From Chitinophaga oryzae (GTDB lineage: Bacteria; Bacteroidota; Bacteroidia; Chitinophagales; Chitinophagaceae): a stretch of 64,000 nt of DNA. Positions 1 to 9,659 of the stretch are shown here, one piece after another; position 1 is the stretch's first letter; each line of letters begins with the position of its first letter. The position numbers and the translations under genes are program-made. The notes under the pieces are model-generated. The model was not told the DNA's origin. It made no database searches and saw nothing but the letters and a program-made list of their open reading frames with translations. The stretch lies in assembly GCF_012516375.2 (NCBI RefSeq), contig NZ_CP051204.2:5890001-5954000 (forward strand), written 5' to 3'.

Positions 1-2033
1 AAGCTGGTTTGAGGAATTATAGATACAGGGTTATCATACGCAAGCTCAAATCCAAAATAATTGCCATCGGAGGCAGATTTAACAAAGTTTCGGTTGACAC
101 CCAACAACCAGCTTCTGATATTATAGTCATAAGACAGCTCATCTATTCCTCCTCCAAGTATTTTTTTCTTTAGTTGCCCGAGAGCATCGTACTCCATTCT
201 GGCGATCTCCTTCAATATTCCATCATTGCCTACTCGTTTTCGGATGACCGCAATGCGGCCAACCTCGTCATAATCCACCATGGTCAAAAATCGGGTTTCC
301 GGATTGGTGCCGCTTATCGGGTTTTTATGATGTAAATACGTACTTAACAGTTTACCATTAAAATCGAACAAATTGGAGGTCACGTCAGTTCCTCCGGTCA
401 TATTATCCGCTATAATCTGAACAGTACGGCCTTTTTCATTGTAATAAGTAGTCGTGGTAAGCCACTGATCAGTTCCCACTATTCGGACTTTGGTACCCGT
501 AACCAGCCCCTTAGTGTTCGTAGTAATTATTGACGCCTCGCTATTGGTATTGTTACCAGCCTGAGGCTCCGCCAACTCCCCTATTACAGCCTGGTGGCTA
601 CCTGGGAAACTATACTCATCATAAAAGGTATAGGTAACCGGCTGCAATAATGCCGGGTCAAGATTAGGTAGAGGGTTATAAACTGATATGTCGGCAACGC
701 CATTCTTTAACTGGGGGTCTATATACATATCGGCAACGCTATTAGGGCCGGTATCGAATCCACTCTCCAATGTAATACTATTACTGGCTGTATAAGTACT
801 CCGATCATTTACCGCAACTACCAAATCTGCAACACCCGGAAATTCGTACCGGGTTGTTCCGGTTACAATCGGTGCATTATCCATTGCCATCTGCAACGCT
901 TCCATAGAATCGGAAAATTTGTATAAGGCAGATTCAACCAGCCTGTCTGAACTATCATAGAACGACACCAGCCAGTTACCTGTAGCTTTCAAATTACCAT
1001 CCCGTGTAAACACCAATCTGTCGCGCAGGTCATATACCATTTCCACCGGCTTGGCGCCAGGTACTTTTCTAACAACCGGCCTTTTACGTTTATCATAGCG
1101 ATATTGAAAGCAAAACTCTTCTGCTATCGCAGAAATGTTCCACGAAGAGGTAATCTTTGACACCCCGGATGGGGGAATAATGATCCGAAGACTACCCATA
1201 TCATCATAGATATAATAAGTGCAAAGCCAACTCATATGCCCAACACCGGCAACAGCATCTAACTGCGCCTTTTTCAGGACAAGCCGTCCTTCTTTGTCGT
1301 TGAATTTGATGGCCTGACGTCCCTGTTCATCAATAACCACCACTTTTTCCAGCTCACCAGCATTATAAACGGCCTGTGTTGTCGGATATTCATCACTGGG
1401 CGCCATTCGCCAAATACGAACAGAATCTGAAGTATTATTTGTGAGATATTGTTGTTTAACTGCACGTGCCCCTTTGCTTTTCGCCCAACTGTTTCCGGGC
1501 GAGAATATATTAATCGTTCTGTTCAACGGCGATGCTTCATATTCCGTCTCCCCGTAATAAATACTCTCTCCTGACAAAGATGGATTAAACTCCTTATCCT
1601 GATAAAAAAGCTGTTGTCCGTTAAAAGGATCCATTTTTAGCTTGCCATCGCTCATGTTACCAGCGGTTGGAACATAGGGGAGATATTTGTACTGCTCTCT
1701 TCCAAAAGCGTCATATACAAATGGTTTTACCACATCTCTGCCTCCACCGGTACCTTTAGACACCATCTGCAACAGATGGCCTAACCCATCGAAATACTGG
1801 GTAGCCTGTTTTACCTCTCTGACATTTTTTGCAGGGTCGCTTACCTCCGTAGGGCTAACAGATGGAAAAGACGGCTCCCAAGTGCGAATATAATTGATAT
1901 TGCTGATTTTATATGCAGCGGGCACCGCGCCCGAAGCAGGAACCGAAGATACCTGGCGCTGTGCAGCAGCATCCTGGCAAATAACGTACACAAGAACAAA
2001 AAGTAAGGCATAAGGCTTCATTTTCCGCATCAT
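1..2033 (-). CDS. DUF6443-type RHS-repeat protein, partial (runs off left edge)
   Basis: The minus-strand frame starting at 2033 (tandem ATG ATG at 2033 and 2030) stays open to position 1, giving about 677 residues without a stop. A hydrophobic export signal ending near AAAQ is followed by a region rich in DUF6443/RHS hallmarks: YFDGLGHLLQ and VYDAFGREQYKYLPY near residues 70-115, then YDKRKRPVV, YDLRDRLVF and YDEVGRIAV further on. Proteins of this type in Bacteroidota are large exported YD-repeat proteins whose C terminus is often a variable, toxin-like tip. That end lies outside the window, so the tip cannot be judged. It starts 15 bases after the stop of the other RHS-like gene, so the two are probably co-transcribed. 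The region is visibly more A/T-rich than the rest of the window. The family is fairly sure; the biological role is unknown. Confidence 0.8.
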   Translation of the reverse strand, partial: MMRKMKPYALLFVLVYVICQDAAAQRQVSSVPASGAVPAAYKISNINYIRTWEPSFPSVSPTEVSDPAKNVREVKQATQYFDGLGHLLQMVSKGTGGGRDVVKPFVYDAFGREQYKYLPYVPTAGNMSDGKLKMDPFNGQQLFYQDKEFNPSLSGESIYYGETEYEASPLNRTINIFSPGNSWAKSKGARAVKQQYLTNNTSDSVRIWRMAPSDEYPTTQAVYNAGELEKVVVIDEQGRQAIKFNDKEGRLVLKKAQLDAVAGVGHMSWLCTYYIYDDMGSLRIIIPPSGVSKITSSWNISAIAEEFCFQYRYDKRKRPVVRKVPGAKPVEMVYDLRDRLVFTRDGNLKATGNWLVSFYDSSDRLVESALYKFSDSMEALQMAMDNAPIVTGTTRYEFPGVADLVVAVNDRSTYTASNSITLESGFDTGPNSVADMYIDPQLKNGVADISVYNPLPNLDPALLQPVTYTFYDEYSFPGSHQAVIGELAEPQAGNNTNSEASIITTNTKGLVTGTKVRIVGTDQWLTTTTYYNEKGRTVQIIADNMTGGTDVTSNLFDFNGKLLSTYLHHKNPISGTNPETRFLTMVDYDEVGRIAVIRKRVGNDGILKEIARMEYDALGQLKKKILGGGIDELSYDYNIRSWLLGVNRNFVKSASDGNYFGFELAYDNPVSIIPQTS

Positions 2034-2048
2034 TATAATTGGATATCG

Positions 2049-5000
2049 TTATTGATTTACAGGTTTCATATACTGGTAATCGACTTGCTTAAGTATTTTC
2101 CCATTGTGATCTTTAATCACCTTTAATCTCCCGAAGCTGTCATATTCATAATAGCTGGACAGGCCGGTGGGATTAATAATAGATGTCACTCCCAGCGCAG
2201 GATCGAAAGTATAAGTGGTGATCATGGCTGTTTTTAATTGGGTGGCTGTGCGTAATGGTGCCAGGAAAGTATTCACTTCCGAATTAGTGGGGTTAGCAAC
2301 TGCCATATTTGCGATATTGACACTGCCAAGAATGCCTTCAACAGTAGCGAAATCCGCGTTTCGGATCTCCGCAATTAGGTTTTGTCCCTTATAACTCCAC
2401 AAATAGACAGTTTTTCTGCCTGTACCATCCAGTACTTCCTTTGCCTGCAGACTTCCCGAATAGTAGCTCAGCACCTCCTTTTTTGCATAATAAGGAGGTA
2501 TTATTGCCTGCTGACCATAAGTCAATGGCGTCGTCGGCGCCACAACTTCCAGCTGGTAACGTTCACTAATATTTCCATCAACGTTATAGCGCAAAATAGA
2601 GCCACTTCTTATCTTTCCGTCAATAAACTGCTCCTGTTGTACCGGCAATGAAAGTACATTCCTACTGATAAGACCGGCATAATCCAAATCGGCACTATAG
2701 CGATAGTTATTCATAATCTGCTGACCAGTACTATTGGTAGTTACCTCCCTGCCTAGATCGTATTGAGGGTTATAATGCAACAATTTTACTGTCTGGATAG
2801 AATCACCTCCTTCTATATACGTAGTTGTAGTCTCCCCTGTAAGAAGGTAACGGCCGCGGGATACATAGTAGTTATAATACAGAAAGCGTTCGGTATTATT
2901 ATAACTATTTATCCATACCCAGTTTCCCCCTGACATAGTATAAATGGCATGCCATATGTCAGGTTGATAATCAAACAACTTAAATATTTTAATCTTACTT
3001 TCAGCGACAGGCTCATAGTTATTAACAACTTGCTTCACCGGCTTATATACATCATTTTCCCATTTATAATGGATCGTCTTAAGAAGAAACTTCTGTTGCT
3101 TCCAGGAAGGGTAATAGATAGTATTATAAGGATATTTATATCCGGTTTTAGGTTCAAAATCGCCCCCAATACTCGAATAAAAATACTCTGACTTACCGTT
3201 ATCTTTCCCGGTCTTCACATCTATTTGCTTTTCCACTACCCTGCCATAATCTACCGGGCATCCATGTGCCATACCTAGCTCAATTTGGCTTTCCGATGTG
3301 TACCATACCACCGGTACTAATGTCTTAACGTATGAACTTATCGCATATAACTGGGGGTAGATGAAAAAATTTCTATTGGGATTAGTAATTAATTCACCGT
3401 AACCAATCGGATGTATACTATCTCCATATTCATACATCCTTTTTGATACCACGGAACTGTCGCTGTTCAAATTGGTAATACTTTTGATCCTTAACCCACC
3501 GGCTTGTTCAGGCACCACACTATCAGCCGTTGTCGTTCGATAATATTTATAATAGATACCAACTTCGATATACGGACTATTGCAGGGTCCTGAATTGGAA
3601 CCCGTTGCGCCATTGGTAAATGCTTCCACTCTATAGGTATGTCCCCGTTGAATCCTGATAAGATCATAAAATGTTTTTCCCTGCAGCCTGTCGACAGGAA
3701 GCAGCTGATAGTTATAGCCGATTGAGGAATTAAGATCGCTGATTTTCACTGTCATTCCTGCCGCAGAGGTAGGAGTTTTATAATCCGAAATATAAACAAC
3801 AATCCTCCCGTCAGCGGCATTATCTTTCAATGTATCGGTAATAGTAAAATCAACAGTATTGTTCTGCGGCACATTATCCATGAAGCCGAGTGGGCAATCT
3901 GGTAGTCTGTTCACTGCATATGCCTTCAACTCACGTTCCTGGCCGACCTCAACCATGCGAGGAGGGATATCTCTGTTCAGGTATCTATTAGGTTCATATT
4001 CAAAAACAGTAGCTCCTCCTGTAGGATAAACAATTTTAGTAAGGGAAGCCGCCTTCATAAAATTGAAATCCGCTTTTCTGTTCCCTCCTATATAAACCGG
4101 CCGGCTTTCCTTGTAACCAACAAATGCCGATGCTATCAGATTATCCACCATCTGACCATTGTAGTAGCCCCAATAATCCTGTGAAGTGGTATTCCGGGCT
4201 GCCAAAGGCGTAAGATCATAGATAAATTTATAATCATTTATAAATTGGTTGTCCCTATCGTAGAATTTTACCCCGCCTAACTTCAGGCTTTTTCTTTTGT
4301 AATCCGGGACAGCGATGCCAGGGTTAATGTTACTACCTCCCGCTGTTCGCTCGAAGTACCCAGCATTATCAAATTCCACCTTGCTGATACGTTCTCCTTT
4401 ACTTCCATACACTGTCATTTCACTGGTCCTTAGCCTACTATCACTACGATAGCAATCTAGTCTATCACCCACTGTAGAGAACTCTATACGCCCATTTTTA
4501 TACAAAATACTGCTAAGAGTCTTGCTCGTTATATAAGACTTGGTACCAGAAAAAATCCCACCCTCAAAAAAATCGCCGATGGCATCTGAAGATGATTGAT
4601 CTCTCGGTGTATAACGCGTAGCACTGGTGACTCTGTAGTCATTGATCAAATTATTAATATACTTAAAGGAGATAGTGTCTGACAGATCGGCGGATATAAT
4701 TTCCGTTAGAAACCAGGCACTCACATAATTTTCATCTCCAGCAAAAGTATCGTCCGTATAATGGACTCCCGTGTTGAGCCGGTCGAAGGTAAGCGCAGAT
4801 TCTTCATAGGCAGCAGTACCATCAAGAGCACGCCCAAAGCGGTAAATATTACCCGTCTTATCCCGAACGATAATCAGTTTATTTCCAATATCACGGGTAA
4901 AGGTTAATGGCTCATAATTGTTAGTTACATATTTACCAGTATTATCCAGACAGAACTCAGCATTTAGCCCATTGGCGGACACACTGAAAACATCGGGTTC

Positions 5001-5465
5001 AAAGTCAGCGGTTACCTTACTCTGTAAATCCAAGCTATTACCAATTTTGGCAAAAAGTCTTCTATCGGTTATAGAAGTGGAATCAGGGATGTTGGCATAA
5101 TTGGTGGCAAAGCCCGCAGCTTCATCGACTCTTCCTCTGATAGCCCTTGTCACCACTCCTCCGGCATTTAAGACCCAGCCCAACCCAATGGAAGAGGCTT
5201 CCTGGTCCAACTTAATTCCTCCGGAATGATAGGATATAGACACCGGGACTTCCAAGCGCGTTCCCTTTGCCGTATGCAGGGGTATACTAATAGGAACTAC
5301 GCCTGTGGAGAAATCCACAGGGTACTCACCATAAGTCCCTAACGCGGTGACATCCGGCGAGTGTACAGTAAAATTGGGAACATTCAGGCCTCTTTGTGCA
5401 AAACCGGTTTGGGCAAAAAGAGCATTAAACAATGTACACAGCCAAAATAAGATTACTTTTCTCAT
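2049..5465 (-). CDS. large exported RHS/YD-repeat-like protein
   Basis: This 1138-residue protein has an N-terminal signal peptide (about residues 1-24, ending GFAQ). The N-terminal region, with GTYGEYPVDFSTGVVPISIPL and ISYHSGGIKLDQEASSIGLGWVLNAGG near residues 40-105, is typical of the large proteins that precede DUF6443/RHS proteins in Bacteroidota; it resembles the start of SpvB/TcB-like shells. The C terminus (about residues 1090-1130) carries a YD repeat, YYEYDSFGRLKVIKD, and ends without an obvious toxin domain. Only 15 bases separate it from the following DUF6443 gene. I infer that the pair forms or decorates a surface or secreted shell structure. The function is not established, and no catalytic motif was recognised. 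Confidence 0.75.
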   Translation of the reverse strand: MRKVILFWLCTLFNALFAQTGFAQRGLNVPNFTVHSPDVTALGTYGEYPVDFSTGVVPISIPLHTAKGTRLEVPVSISYHSGGIKLDQEASSIGLGWVLNAGGVVTRAIRGRVDEAAGFATNYANIPDSTSITDRRLFAKIGNSLDLQSKVTADFEPDVFSVSANGLNAEFCLDNTGKYVTNNYEPLTFTRDIGNKLIIVRDKTGNIYRFGRALDGTAAYEESALTFDRLNTGVHYTDDTFAGDENYVSAWFLTEIISADLSDTISFKYINNLINDYRVTSATRYTPRDQSSSDAIGDFFEGGIFSGTKSYITSKTLSSILYKNGRIEFSTVGDRLDCYRSDSRLRTSEMTVYGSKGERISKVEFDNAGYFERTAGGSNINPGIAVPDYKRKSLKLGGVKFYDRDNQFINDYKFIYDLTPLAARNTTSQDYWGYYNGQMVDNLIASAFVGYKESRPVYIGGNRKADFNFMKAASLTKIVYPTGGATVFEYEPNRYLNRDIPPRMVEVGQERELKAYAVNRLPDCPLGFMDNVPQNNTVDFTITDTLKDNAADGRIVVYISDYKTPTSAAGMTVKISDLNSSIGYNYQLLPVDRLQGKTFYDLIRIQRGHTYRVEAFTNGATGSNSGPCNSPYIEVGIYYKYYRTTTADSVVPEQAGGLRIKSITNLNSDSSVVSKRMYEYGDSIHPIGYGELITNPNRNFFIYPQLYAISSYVKTLVPVVWYTSESQIELGMAHGCPVDYGRVVEKQIDVKTGKDNGKSEYFYSSIGGDFEPKTGYKYPYNTIYYPSWKQQKFLLKTIHYKWENDVYKPVKQVVNNYEPVAESKIKIFKLFDYQPDIWHAIYTMSGGNWVWINSYNNTERFLYYNYYVSRGRYLLTGETTTTYIEGGDSIQTVKLLHYNPQYDLGREVTTNSTGQQIMNNYRYSADLDYAGLISRNVLSLPVQQEQFIDGKIRSGSILRYNVDGNISERYQLEVVAPTTPLTYGQQAIIPPYYAKKEVLSYYSGSLQAKEVLDGTGRKTVYLWSYKGQNLIAEIRNADFATVEGILGSVNIANMAVANPTNSEVNTFLAPLRTATQLKTAMITTYTFDPALGVTSIINPTGLSSYYEYDSFGRLKVIKDHNGKILKQVDYQYMKPVNQ

Positions 5466-5817
5466 TGAAAATTATTGGGATCGTAGTTTCCTGCTGCCAT
5501 GTTAGACAACATTTACACTTACAGAATAGGAAAATTATCAAGCATAGATCAGAAGATCCAAACAAATAGTTGACATGACTGATAGGTCATAGGTAACAAT
5601 TATAGCTTCCATAAGTATTCACTAGAGATAAACAATAAATAAAAAATAGGTCACAATGCAAACTTATCAAAGATAAGTGGATCTTCAAACAACATTAGTA
5701 CCCTACACGGAACGCAATGATAACAATTTTTCTTTGTTTAGAAAAAAGATTAAAATTTTCATCTGTGACAGAAGATCTAATCTCTTCTGAAATATTCCTT
5801 TCTTTTCTACCGTATTA
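5466..5817. other. A/T-rich intergenic stretch without a visible gene
   Basis: About 350 bases between the RHS pair and the DUF4180 gene. It is strongly A/T-rich and holds the presumed promoter of the RHS pair. I see no credible coding frame, RNA gene or strong hairpin in it. Confidence 0.5.
5530..5562 (-). promoter_or_regulatory. possible Bacteroidota promoter for the RHS pair
   Basis: On the minus strand a TTTG (5559-5562) is followed after 21 bases by TAATTTTC (5530-5537), seven of eight matches to the TAnnTTTG -7 element. It lies about 65 bases before the ATG at 5465. This is a weak by-eye match in A/T-rich DNA. Confidence 0.25.
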
Positions 5818-6183
5818 TTACGCCTCCCTCCCCATTTTCTCCACCGCCTCTTCCACCGTCGGCATAAAATTCACATGGCGGCCTTTGTTGCTTTCATAGA
5901 TAAAATCACGGAGGCTTTTGCCGGGGTATTTTTCAAACGCCCCGACAATACTCACCCGCATTTTGTAGTTGATGAACTTCTGCAATACTTCTCCTGCGAT
6001 GCCGGTTTTGAGGTCAAAGAAATCGGGGATGATATTTTCTTCATGTATTATTACCTTGTCAAAGTCCTGATAGTAGACGTCGACAATCAGCTGCAAGGCT
6101 TCGTCGGGGTTATGAATCAGTATATCGTCTGAAATCACTTCTGCTATGCGTACATTGCCGGATTCGTGAATAGCCAGGGTCAT
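5818..6183 (-). CDS. DUF4180 domain-containing protein
   Basis: The 121-residue protein matches the DUF4180 family over its full length. Diagnostic stretches are IAEVISDDILI (13-23), KVIIHEENIIPDFFDLKTGIAGE (about 43-65), QKFINYKMRVSIVGAF, and KSLRDFIYESNKGRHVNF near residues 90-107. The family is small, probably cytoplasmic and of unknown biochemical function; there is no signal peptide or membrane segment here. It is divergent from the WG/Sel1 protein across about 120 bases, so the two may share a control region. The family assignment is confident. No role can be stated. Confidence 0.85.
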   Translation of the reverse strand: MTLAIHESGNVRIAEVISDDILIHNPDEALQLIVDVYYQDFDKVIIHEENIIPDFFDLKTGIAGEVLQKFINYKMRVSIVGAFEKYPGKSLRDFIYESNKGRHVNFMPTVEEAVEKMGREA

Positions 6184-6305
6184 CTTATTTCGGTTTGAAC
6201 AGTGGCCAAGATAGATTTTTTTTGGAAGATGCCCTAAAATACACCAACTTGCCTGTTTGTTAACCTACAGGCCACCATGGCCGAAAGAAAAATAATGATT
6301 GTGTC

Positions 6306-8744
6306 ATGTCGCACCGTATCTACCTTTACAACCTGAACAACGAAGTAAACCGCCCCGTACCGGACATTCCGGCTGATGGCTCACTGGAGAGCATATTGCC
6401 TGTTATCGGCAGTGATGATTTCGACAGCATCACGATGATGGAATGGAAATATGAGTTCCCTTTTTTCCTCCACCCCTTATTTGCCGGCAGGCCGTATATC
6501 GGCACACCAGCGTACAACGGGCAGTCCGGTGGCATTTACGCCCACGCCCCCGAAGGCATTGCAGCGCTTAAAAGGTTCTACGATTTTATCGATACCCATG
6601 CCGGTACGCTGACCGACAACCCGGAAGCTTTCCGGGCGGACAAGCAGCATATTTTCAACTTCCTCGAAACAAAAATCGTCAATGACGGCTTCCATCTCGA
6701 TGCCTGGGATGTGTTCAACATGAGCGACGAACCGCATGAAGCACAGGCCGCAGAACTGCTGGAAAATATCCGGCTCACCAATGAAGCCATCGAAGCCGCT
6801 ATTGCCGCCAACGACCCGCTGCTGCTCAACGAATGCCCTGACGTACAGGATAACCCGTACCGTTTTGGCAGCTTCCGGGAGTTTTTCAGCTGCAGCGTTT
6901 ATGGCTATGGCTGGAATGTGATACAGTCCGGCTACTTTGAGTCGTATGAAGAAACGTCCGACCAGGAAAAATTCACCGAAAATGGCCTTACAGGCTTGAA
7001 AATAGAAGGGACGGTAGTGGTCCCTGCTGAATATGACCAAGTATTTCCCTTCCCCGGGAATGAAAATTTTGCGGTGGTGAACCGGAATGGGAAATGGGGA
7101 TATGTAGACCGGCAGGGCCACCTCGTTTCAGGGCTGGTATATGACATGGCCGATGACGTACAATACGGCCGCGCGATCGTAAAATGCGGCGAGCTGTTCT
7201 ACATCGTGCTGCCCGGAAGCCCGCTCCCGGATGCCGGCTACGACGACGTGCTGTACCTCTCCGAGGCGCCGTTACGTTTTACTGTGGCCCGCGACGGCCG
7301 CTACGGCGTTGTTGACGCGGCAGGTAACCAGCTGCTGCCTTTTGACTTCGCCGAAGACATAGAAGAGCAGAACTTCGTCGACGTGAAGCTCATCGCCGCC
7401 CGTCACCTCGATACGGATGTCAAACACTACTATACGCCTGACTTTACCCGCCTCGGCGATGACAGCGTCGACGAAGTCAGCTGGGGCGGCACCTATCTGG
7501 GTGATTCTATTTTTATATTCATCCGCCGCAAACCCAAACAACAATGTGGCCTTTTTACCGTGGAAGGCAAAGAACTGCTGCCTGTCATATATGATGAACT
7601 GGAGGTGGTAATGAATGGCGCAGTGATCGTGCGGCAGGGTAAACAGTACGGCATCTATTCCGCCTATAAAGGCTGGGTAGTCCCTTTGTCTCCCGTCAGC
7701 ATTGAACTGACCGACGGGTATACCTGCCTGATCACGCAACAAGGAAGGGAAGGGCTGTACGTGGCGCAGTACGACGTGCTGATTCCACCGGTTTATGATA
7801 TCATCTCCCGGGTTTTGACCTGGCATAATACCAACGAGTGGGAGACCATTGCCGTTAACGGGGAAGGCGCTTTCACCATTGATTACGAAGGAAAGGTCTC
7901 TTCCCTCACGTCAGCAGCCGTTGCCGCGCTTATTGCGGATAACCGCTACCGTTATACCGAAGAGATGATGGCAGCCCTTCTGCCGCTGGCAGGCGACGAT
8001 ATTCCTGCCGACATGTTGTATGAACAGGGAGATAAAGCACTGGAAGCACAACAATACGATGAAGCCATCCGTCTGTTCAAAGCCGCAGCAGCCCAGGGCC
8101 AGAAAGATGCGATGAATGATCTCGGCTTTATCCACGAAACCGTTGAGGGTTATATCGATGACATGGCTGCTTTCGACTGGTACTCCCGTGGTGTGGCCGC
8201 CGGTTCCCCGCATGCCGCCAACGGACTGGGTAACTGCTACCAGTACGGCATCGGTACCTCCCCGGATATCCGCAAAGCGCTGGAACTGTACCACCAGTCC
8301 GCTTCACAGCATATCCCCCATGCCCACTATAACCTCGGGTTGCTATACAATGACGGTATCAAAGTACCCAAAGACGAGCAGCTGGCGCTGAAACATTTCG
8401 TATATGCCAGCCGGTGGGGAATTGACTGTTACAACTATGTGGGCACGTTATCCGAAGCGGCGGAAGATTATAAAAACGCAGTAGATGCCTATCGCAGCGG
8501 TATTAAAAACAAAGACCCTTACTGTGCATTTAACATGGCGCGCCTCTACGAACTGGGCCGAGGCGTAAAAGGCGACCCCCGTAAAGCGCTTTCACACTAT
8601 ATGAAAGCGATAGACTTCGGTATGGAAGACGCCGTGCTGGAACTCCGCCGCATGTACCTTTACAACGACGACGTAAAAGACGAAGCGATGGCGCAGCAAT
8701 ACGAGCAGCAAGCCCGCGACGCCGGACTCGATATCCCCGAATAA
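6306..8744 (+). CDS. WG-repeat and Sel1-repeat protein
   Basis: An 812-residue protein without signal peptide or membrane helix, so probably cytoplasmic. Residues 1-220 form an unrecognised N-terminal domain. About residues 225-525 carry WG-type beta repeats, for example NRNGKWGYVDRQG, ARDGRYGVVDAAGNQLLPFDF and KQCGLFTVEGKELLPVIYDEL. About residues 565-800 carry Sel1/TPR-like alpha repeats such as AMNDLGFIHE, HAANGLGNCYQYGIG and HAHYNLGLLYNDGIKVPKDEQLA. Both repeat types are protein-interaction scaffolds in other families, so I infer an adaptor-like role, but no partner is evident. It is transcribed alone and ends in a strong hairpin terminator. Confidence 0.8.
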   Translation: MSHRIYLYNLNNEVNRPVPDIPADGSLESILPVIGSDDFDSITMMEWKYEFPFFLHPLFAGRPYIGTPAYNGQSGGIYAHAPEGIAALKRFYDFIDTHAGTLTDNPEAFRADKQHIFNFLETKIVNDGFHLDAWDVFNMSDEPHEAQAAELLENIRLTNEAIEAAIAANDPLLLNECPDVQDNPYRFGSFREFFSCSVYGYGWNVIQSGYFESYEETSDQEKFTENGLTGLKIEGTVVVPAEYDQVFPFPGNENFAVVNRNGKWGYVDRQGHLVSGLVYDMADDVQYGRAIVKCGELFYIVLPGSPLPDAGYDDVLYLSEAPLRFTVARDGRYGVVDAAGNQLLPFDFAEDIEEQNFVDVKLIAARHLDTDVKHYYTPDFTRLGDDSVDEVSWGGTYLGDSIFIFIRRKPKQQCGLFTVEGKELLPVIYDELEVVMNGAVIVRQGKQYGIYSAYKGWVVPLSPVSIELTDGYTCLITQQGREGLYVAQYDVLIPPVYDIISRVLTWHNTNEWETIAVNGEGAFTIDYEGKVSSLTSAAVAALIADNRYRYTEEMMAALLPLAGDDIPADMLYEQGDKALEAQQYDEAIRLFKAAAAQGQKDAMNDLGFIHETVEGYIDDMAAFDWYSRGVAAGSPHAANGLGNCYQYGIGTSPDIRKALELYHQSASQHIPHAHYNLGLLYNDGIKVPKDEQLALKHFVYASRWGIDCYNYVGTLSEAAEDYKNAVDAYRSGIKNKDPYCAFNMARLYELGRGVKGDPRKALSHYMKAIDFGMEDAVLELRRMYLYNDDVKDEAMAQQYEQQARDAGLDIPE

Positions 8745-8750
8745 TATAAA

Positions 8751-8778
8751 CAGGGCCGCCCTTTAAAAGGCGGCCCTG
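8751..8778. terminator. bidirectional hairpin terminator
   Basis: A perfect 10-bp inverted repeat (CAGGGCCGCC / GGCGGCCCTG, 8751-8760 and 8769-8778) with an 8-base A/T-rich loop lies 6 bases after the WG/Sel1 stop codon. It sits between convergent genes and can serve both strands. Confidence 0.7.
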
Positions 8779-8824
8779 ACTTTACAACAACATCGTTTCA
8801 TTGACATAACCCCTTCCCCATCTG

Positions 8825-9064
8825 TCAGTCATGTCCCTGTGTTTTAACGATCTTGTTATAAATACCAAACAGCAAGAATGGGGCGACCCATTGCCCCACA
8901 AACAGCCCGGCATGTTTCTTTCCCATGCAATGAAGGAAAGAAGAGACTCCCATGGCAGTGACAGCCGTCCATAAGAAAACATCAGACGGCAATTTCGCAG
9001 TCTGGTTTTCTATCTTTTTAGCCACTTCGCCTTCTCCGCGATTTGCAGTCGATAAATTTTCCAT
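8825..9064 (-). CDS. small membrane protein of unknown function
   Basis: The 79-residue protein begins with a charged stretch (MENLSTANRGEGEVAKKIENQ) followed by two hydrophobic segments, about residues 28-44 (VFLWTAVTAMGVSSFLH) and 53-68 (LFVGQWVAPFLLFGIYN), and ends KIVKTQGHD. I read it as a two-helix inner-membrane protein. The amino-acid composition looks like a genuine protein, and it lies 11 bases downstream of the small acidic gene, so the two are probably one transcript. I do not recognise a named family. Confidence 0.6.
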   Translation of the reverse strand: MENLSTANRGEGEVAKKIENQTAKLPSDVFLWTAVTAMGVSSFLHCMGKKHAGLFVGQWVAPFLLFGIYNKIVKTQGHD

Positions 9065-9075
9065 ATGCTTAGTTT

Positions 9076-9255
9076 TTAGTGGATATCCCGGTCCTCTTCA
9101 CCTGCTGATGTTTCATCATCTGCCTTTTCCTCCTGCTGTGAATGCTGTTCTTCCTGCTCTGCCGGTTCTGACTGCTCCTGCTTGCCCAGTAAATCCTTTT
9201 TGGTGAAAGATGGATTTGATTGCTGATCAATGTCCTTTTCTTTGTCTGTGTTCAT
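9076..9255 (-). CDS. small acidic, Gln/Glu-rich hypothetical protein
   Basis: The start at 9255 (MNTDKEKDIDQQSNPSF) gives 59 residues and removes an unlikely hydrophobic extension that an upstream ATG at 9285 would add. The product is very hydrophilic and acidic (QEQSEPAEQEEQHSQQEEK) and is probably disordered. It lacks a signal peptide. It is followed after 11 bases by the small membrane protein. I see no family that I can name; the tight spacing and consistent composition are the only reasons to call it real. Confidence 0.5.
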   Translation of the reverse strand: MNTDKEKDIDQQSNPSFTKKDLLGKQEQSEPAEQEEQHSQQEEKADDETSAGEEDRDIH

Positions 9256-9659
9256 AACAAAAAATTTAAGGTTAGAAATGATCATCGCTTTACGAACAGA
9301 TTTTCCAAATCCATGCCAGAGGAGACGGCCCCTTGCATGCCTTCGCCCTCATACCCTCCTGAATACCAATGTTATTTCTTTTCGTATAAGCTATCCCGTA
9401 AGAGAAGGCAGACGCATCAGAAAGCGCCTCAATTGTTGCAGTGCTTCTACAACTGTGTTGTGATAACGCTCGGTTTCAGGCGCTGCGGAGGCCGCACAGA
9501 CTGGCATATACGTTGCAATTCAATTACCGGGAAACGTAATACCAACGGGCTTATCCGTCACAAGCAGCATGCAGAAAGAAACGTATAACAGCTGAGGAGA
9601 GCCCCATAAAAGCAGCCCGGGAGTAGTGTCAGTTATTCATCACCTTTAAAAAACCGTGT
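9256..9659. other. intergenic stretch without a confident gene
   Basis: About 400 bases. Plus-strand frames here give Cys/Arg/Pro-rich peptides that look non-coding. On the minus strand a short open stretch (PVCAASAAPETERYHNTVV...) is interrupted by stops and could be a decayed small gene, but this is weak. No strong hairpin was seen. Confidence 0.35.

Noticed and set aside
9220..9588. Plus-strand frame of 122 residues after the small acidic gene
   Set aside because: Cys/Arg/Pro-rich, overlaps the start of the minus-strand acidic gene, and shows no hydrophobic core or motif.
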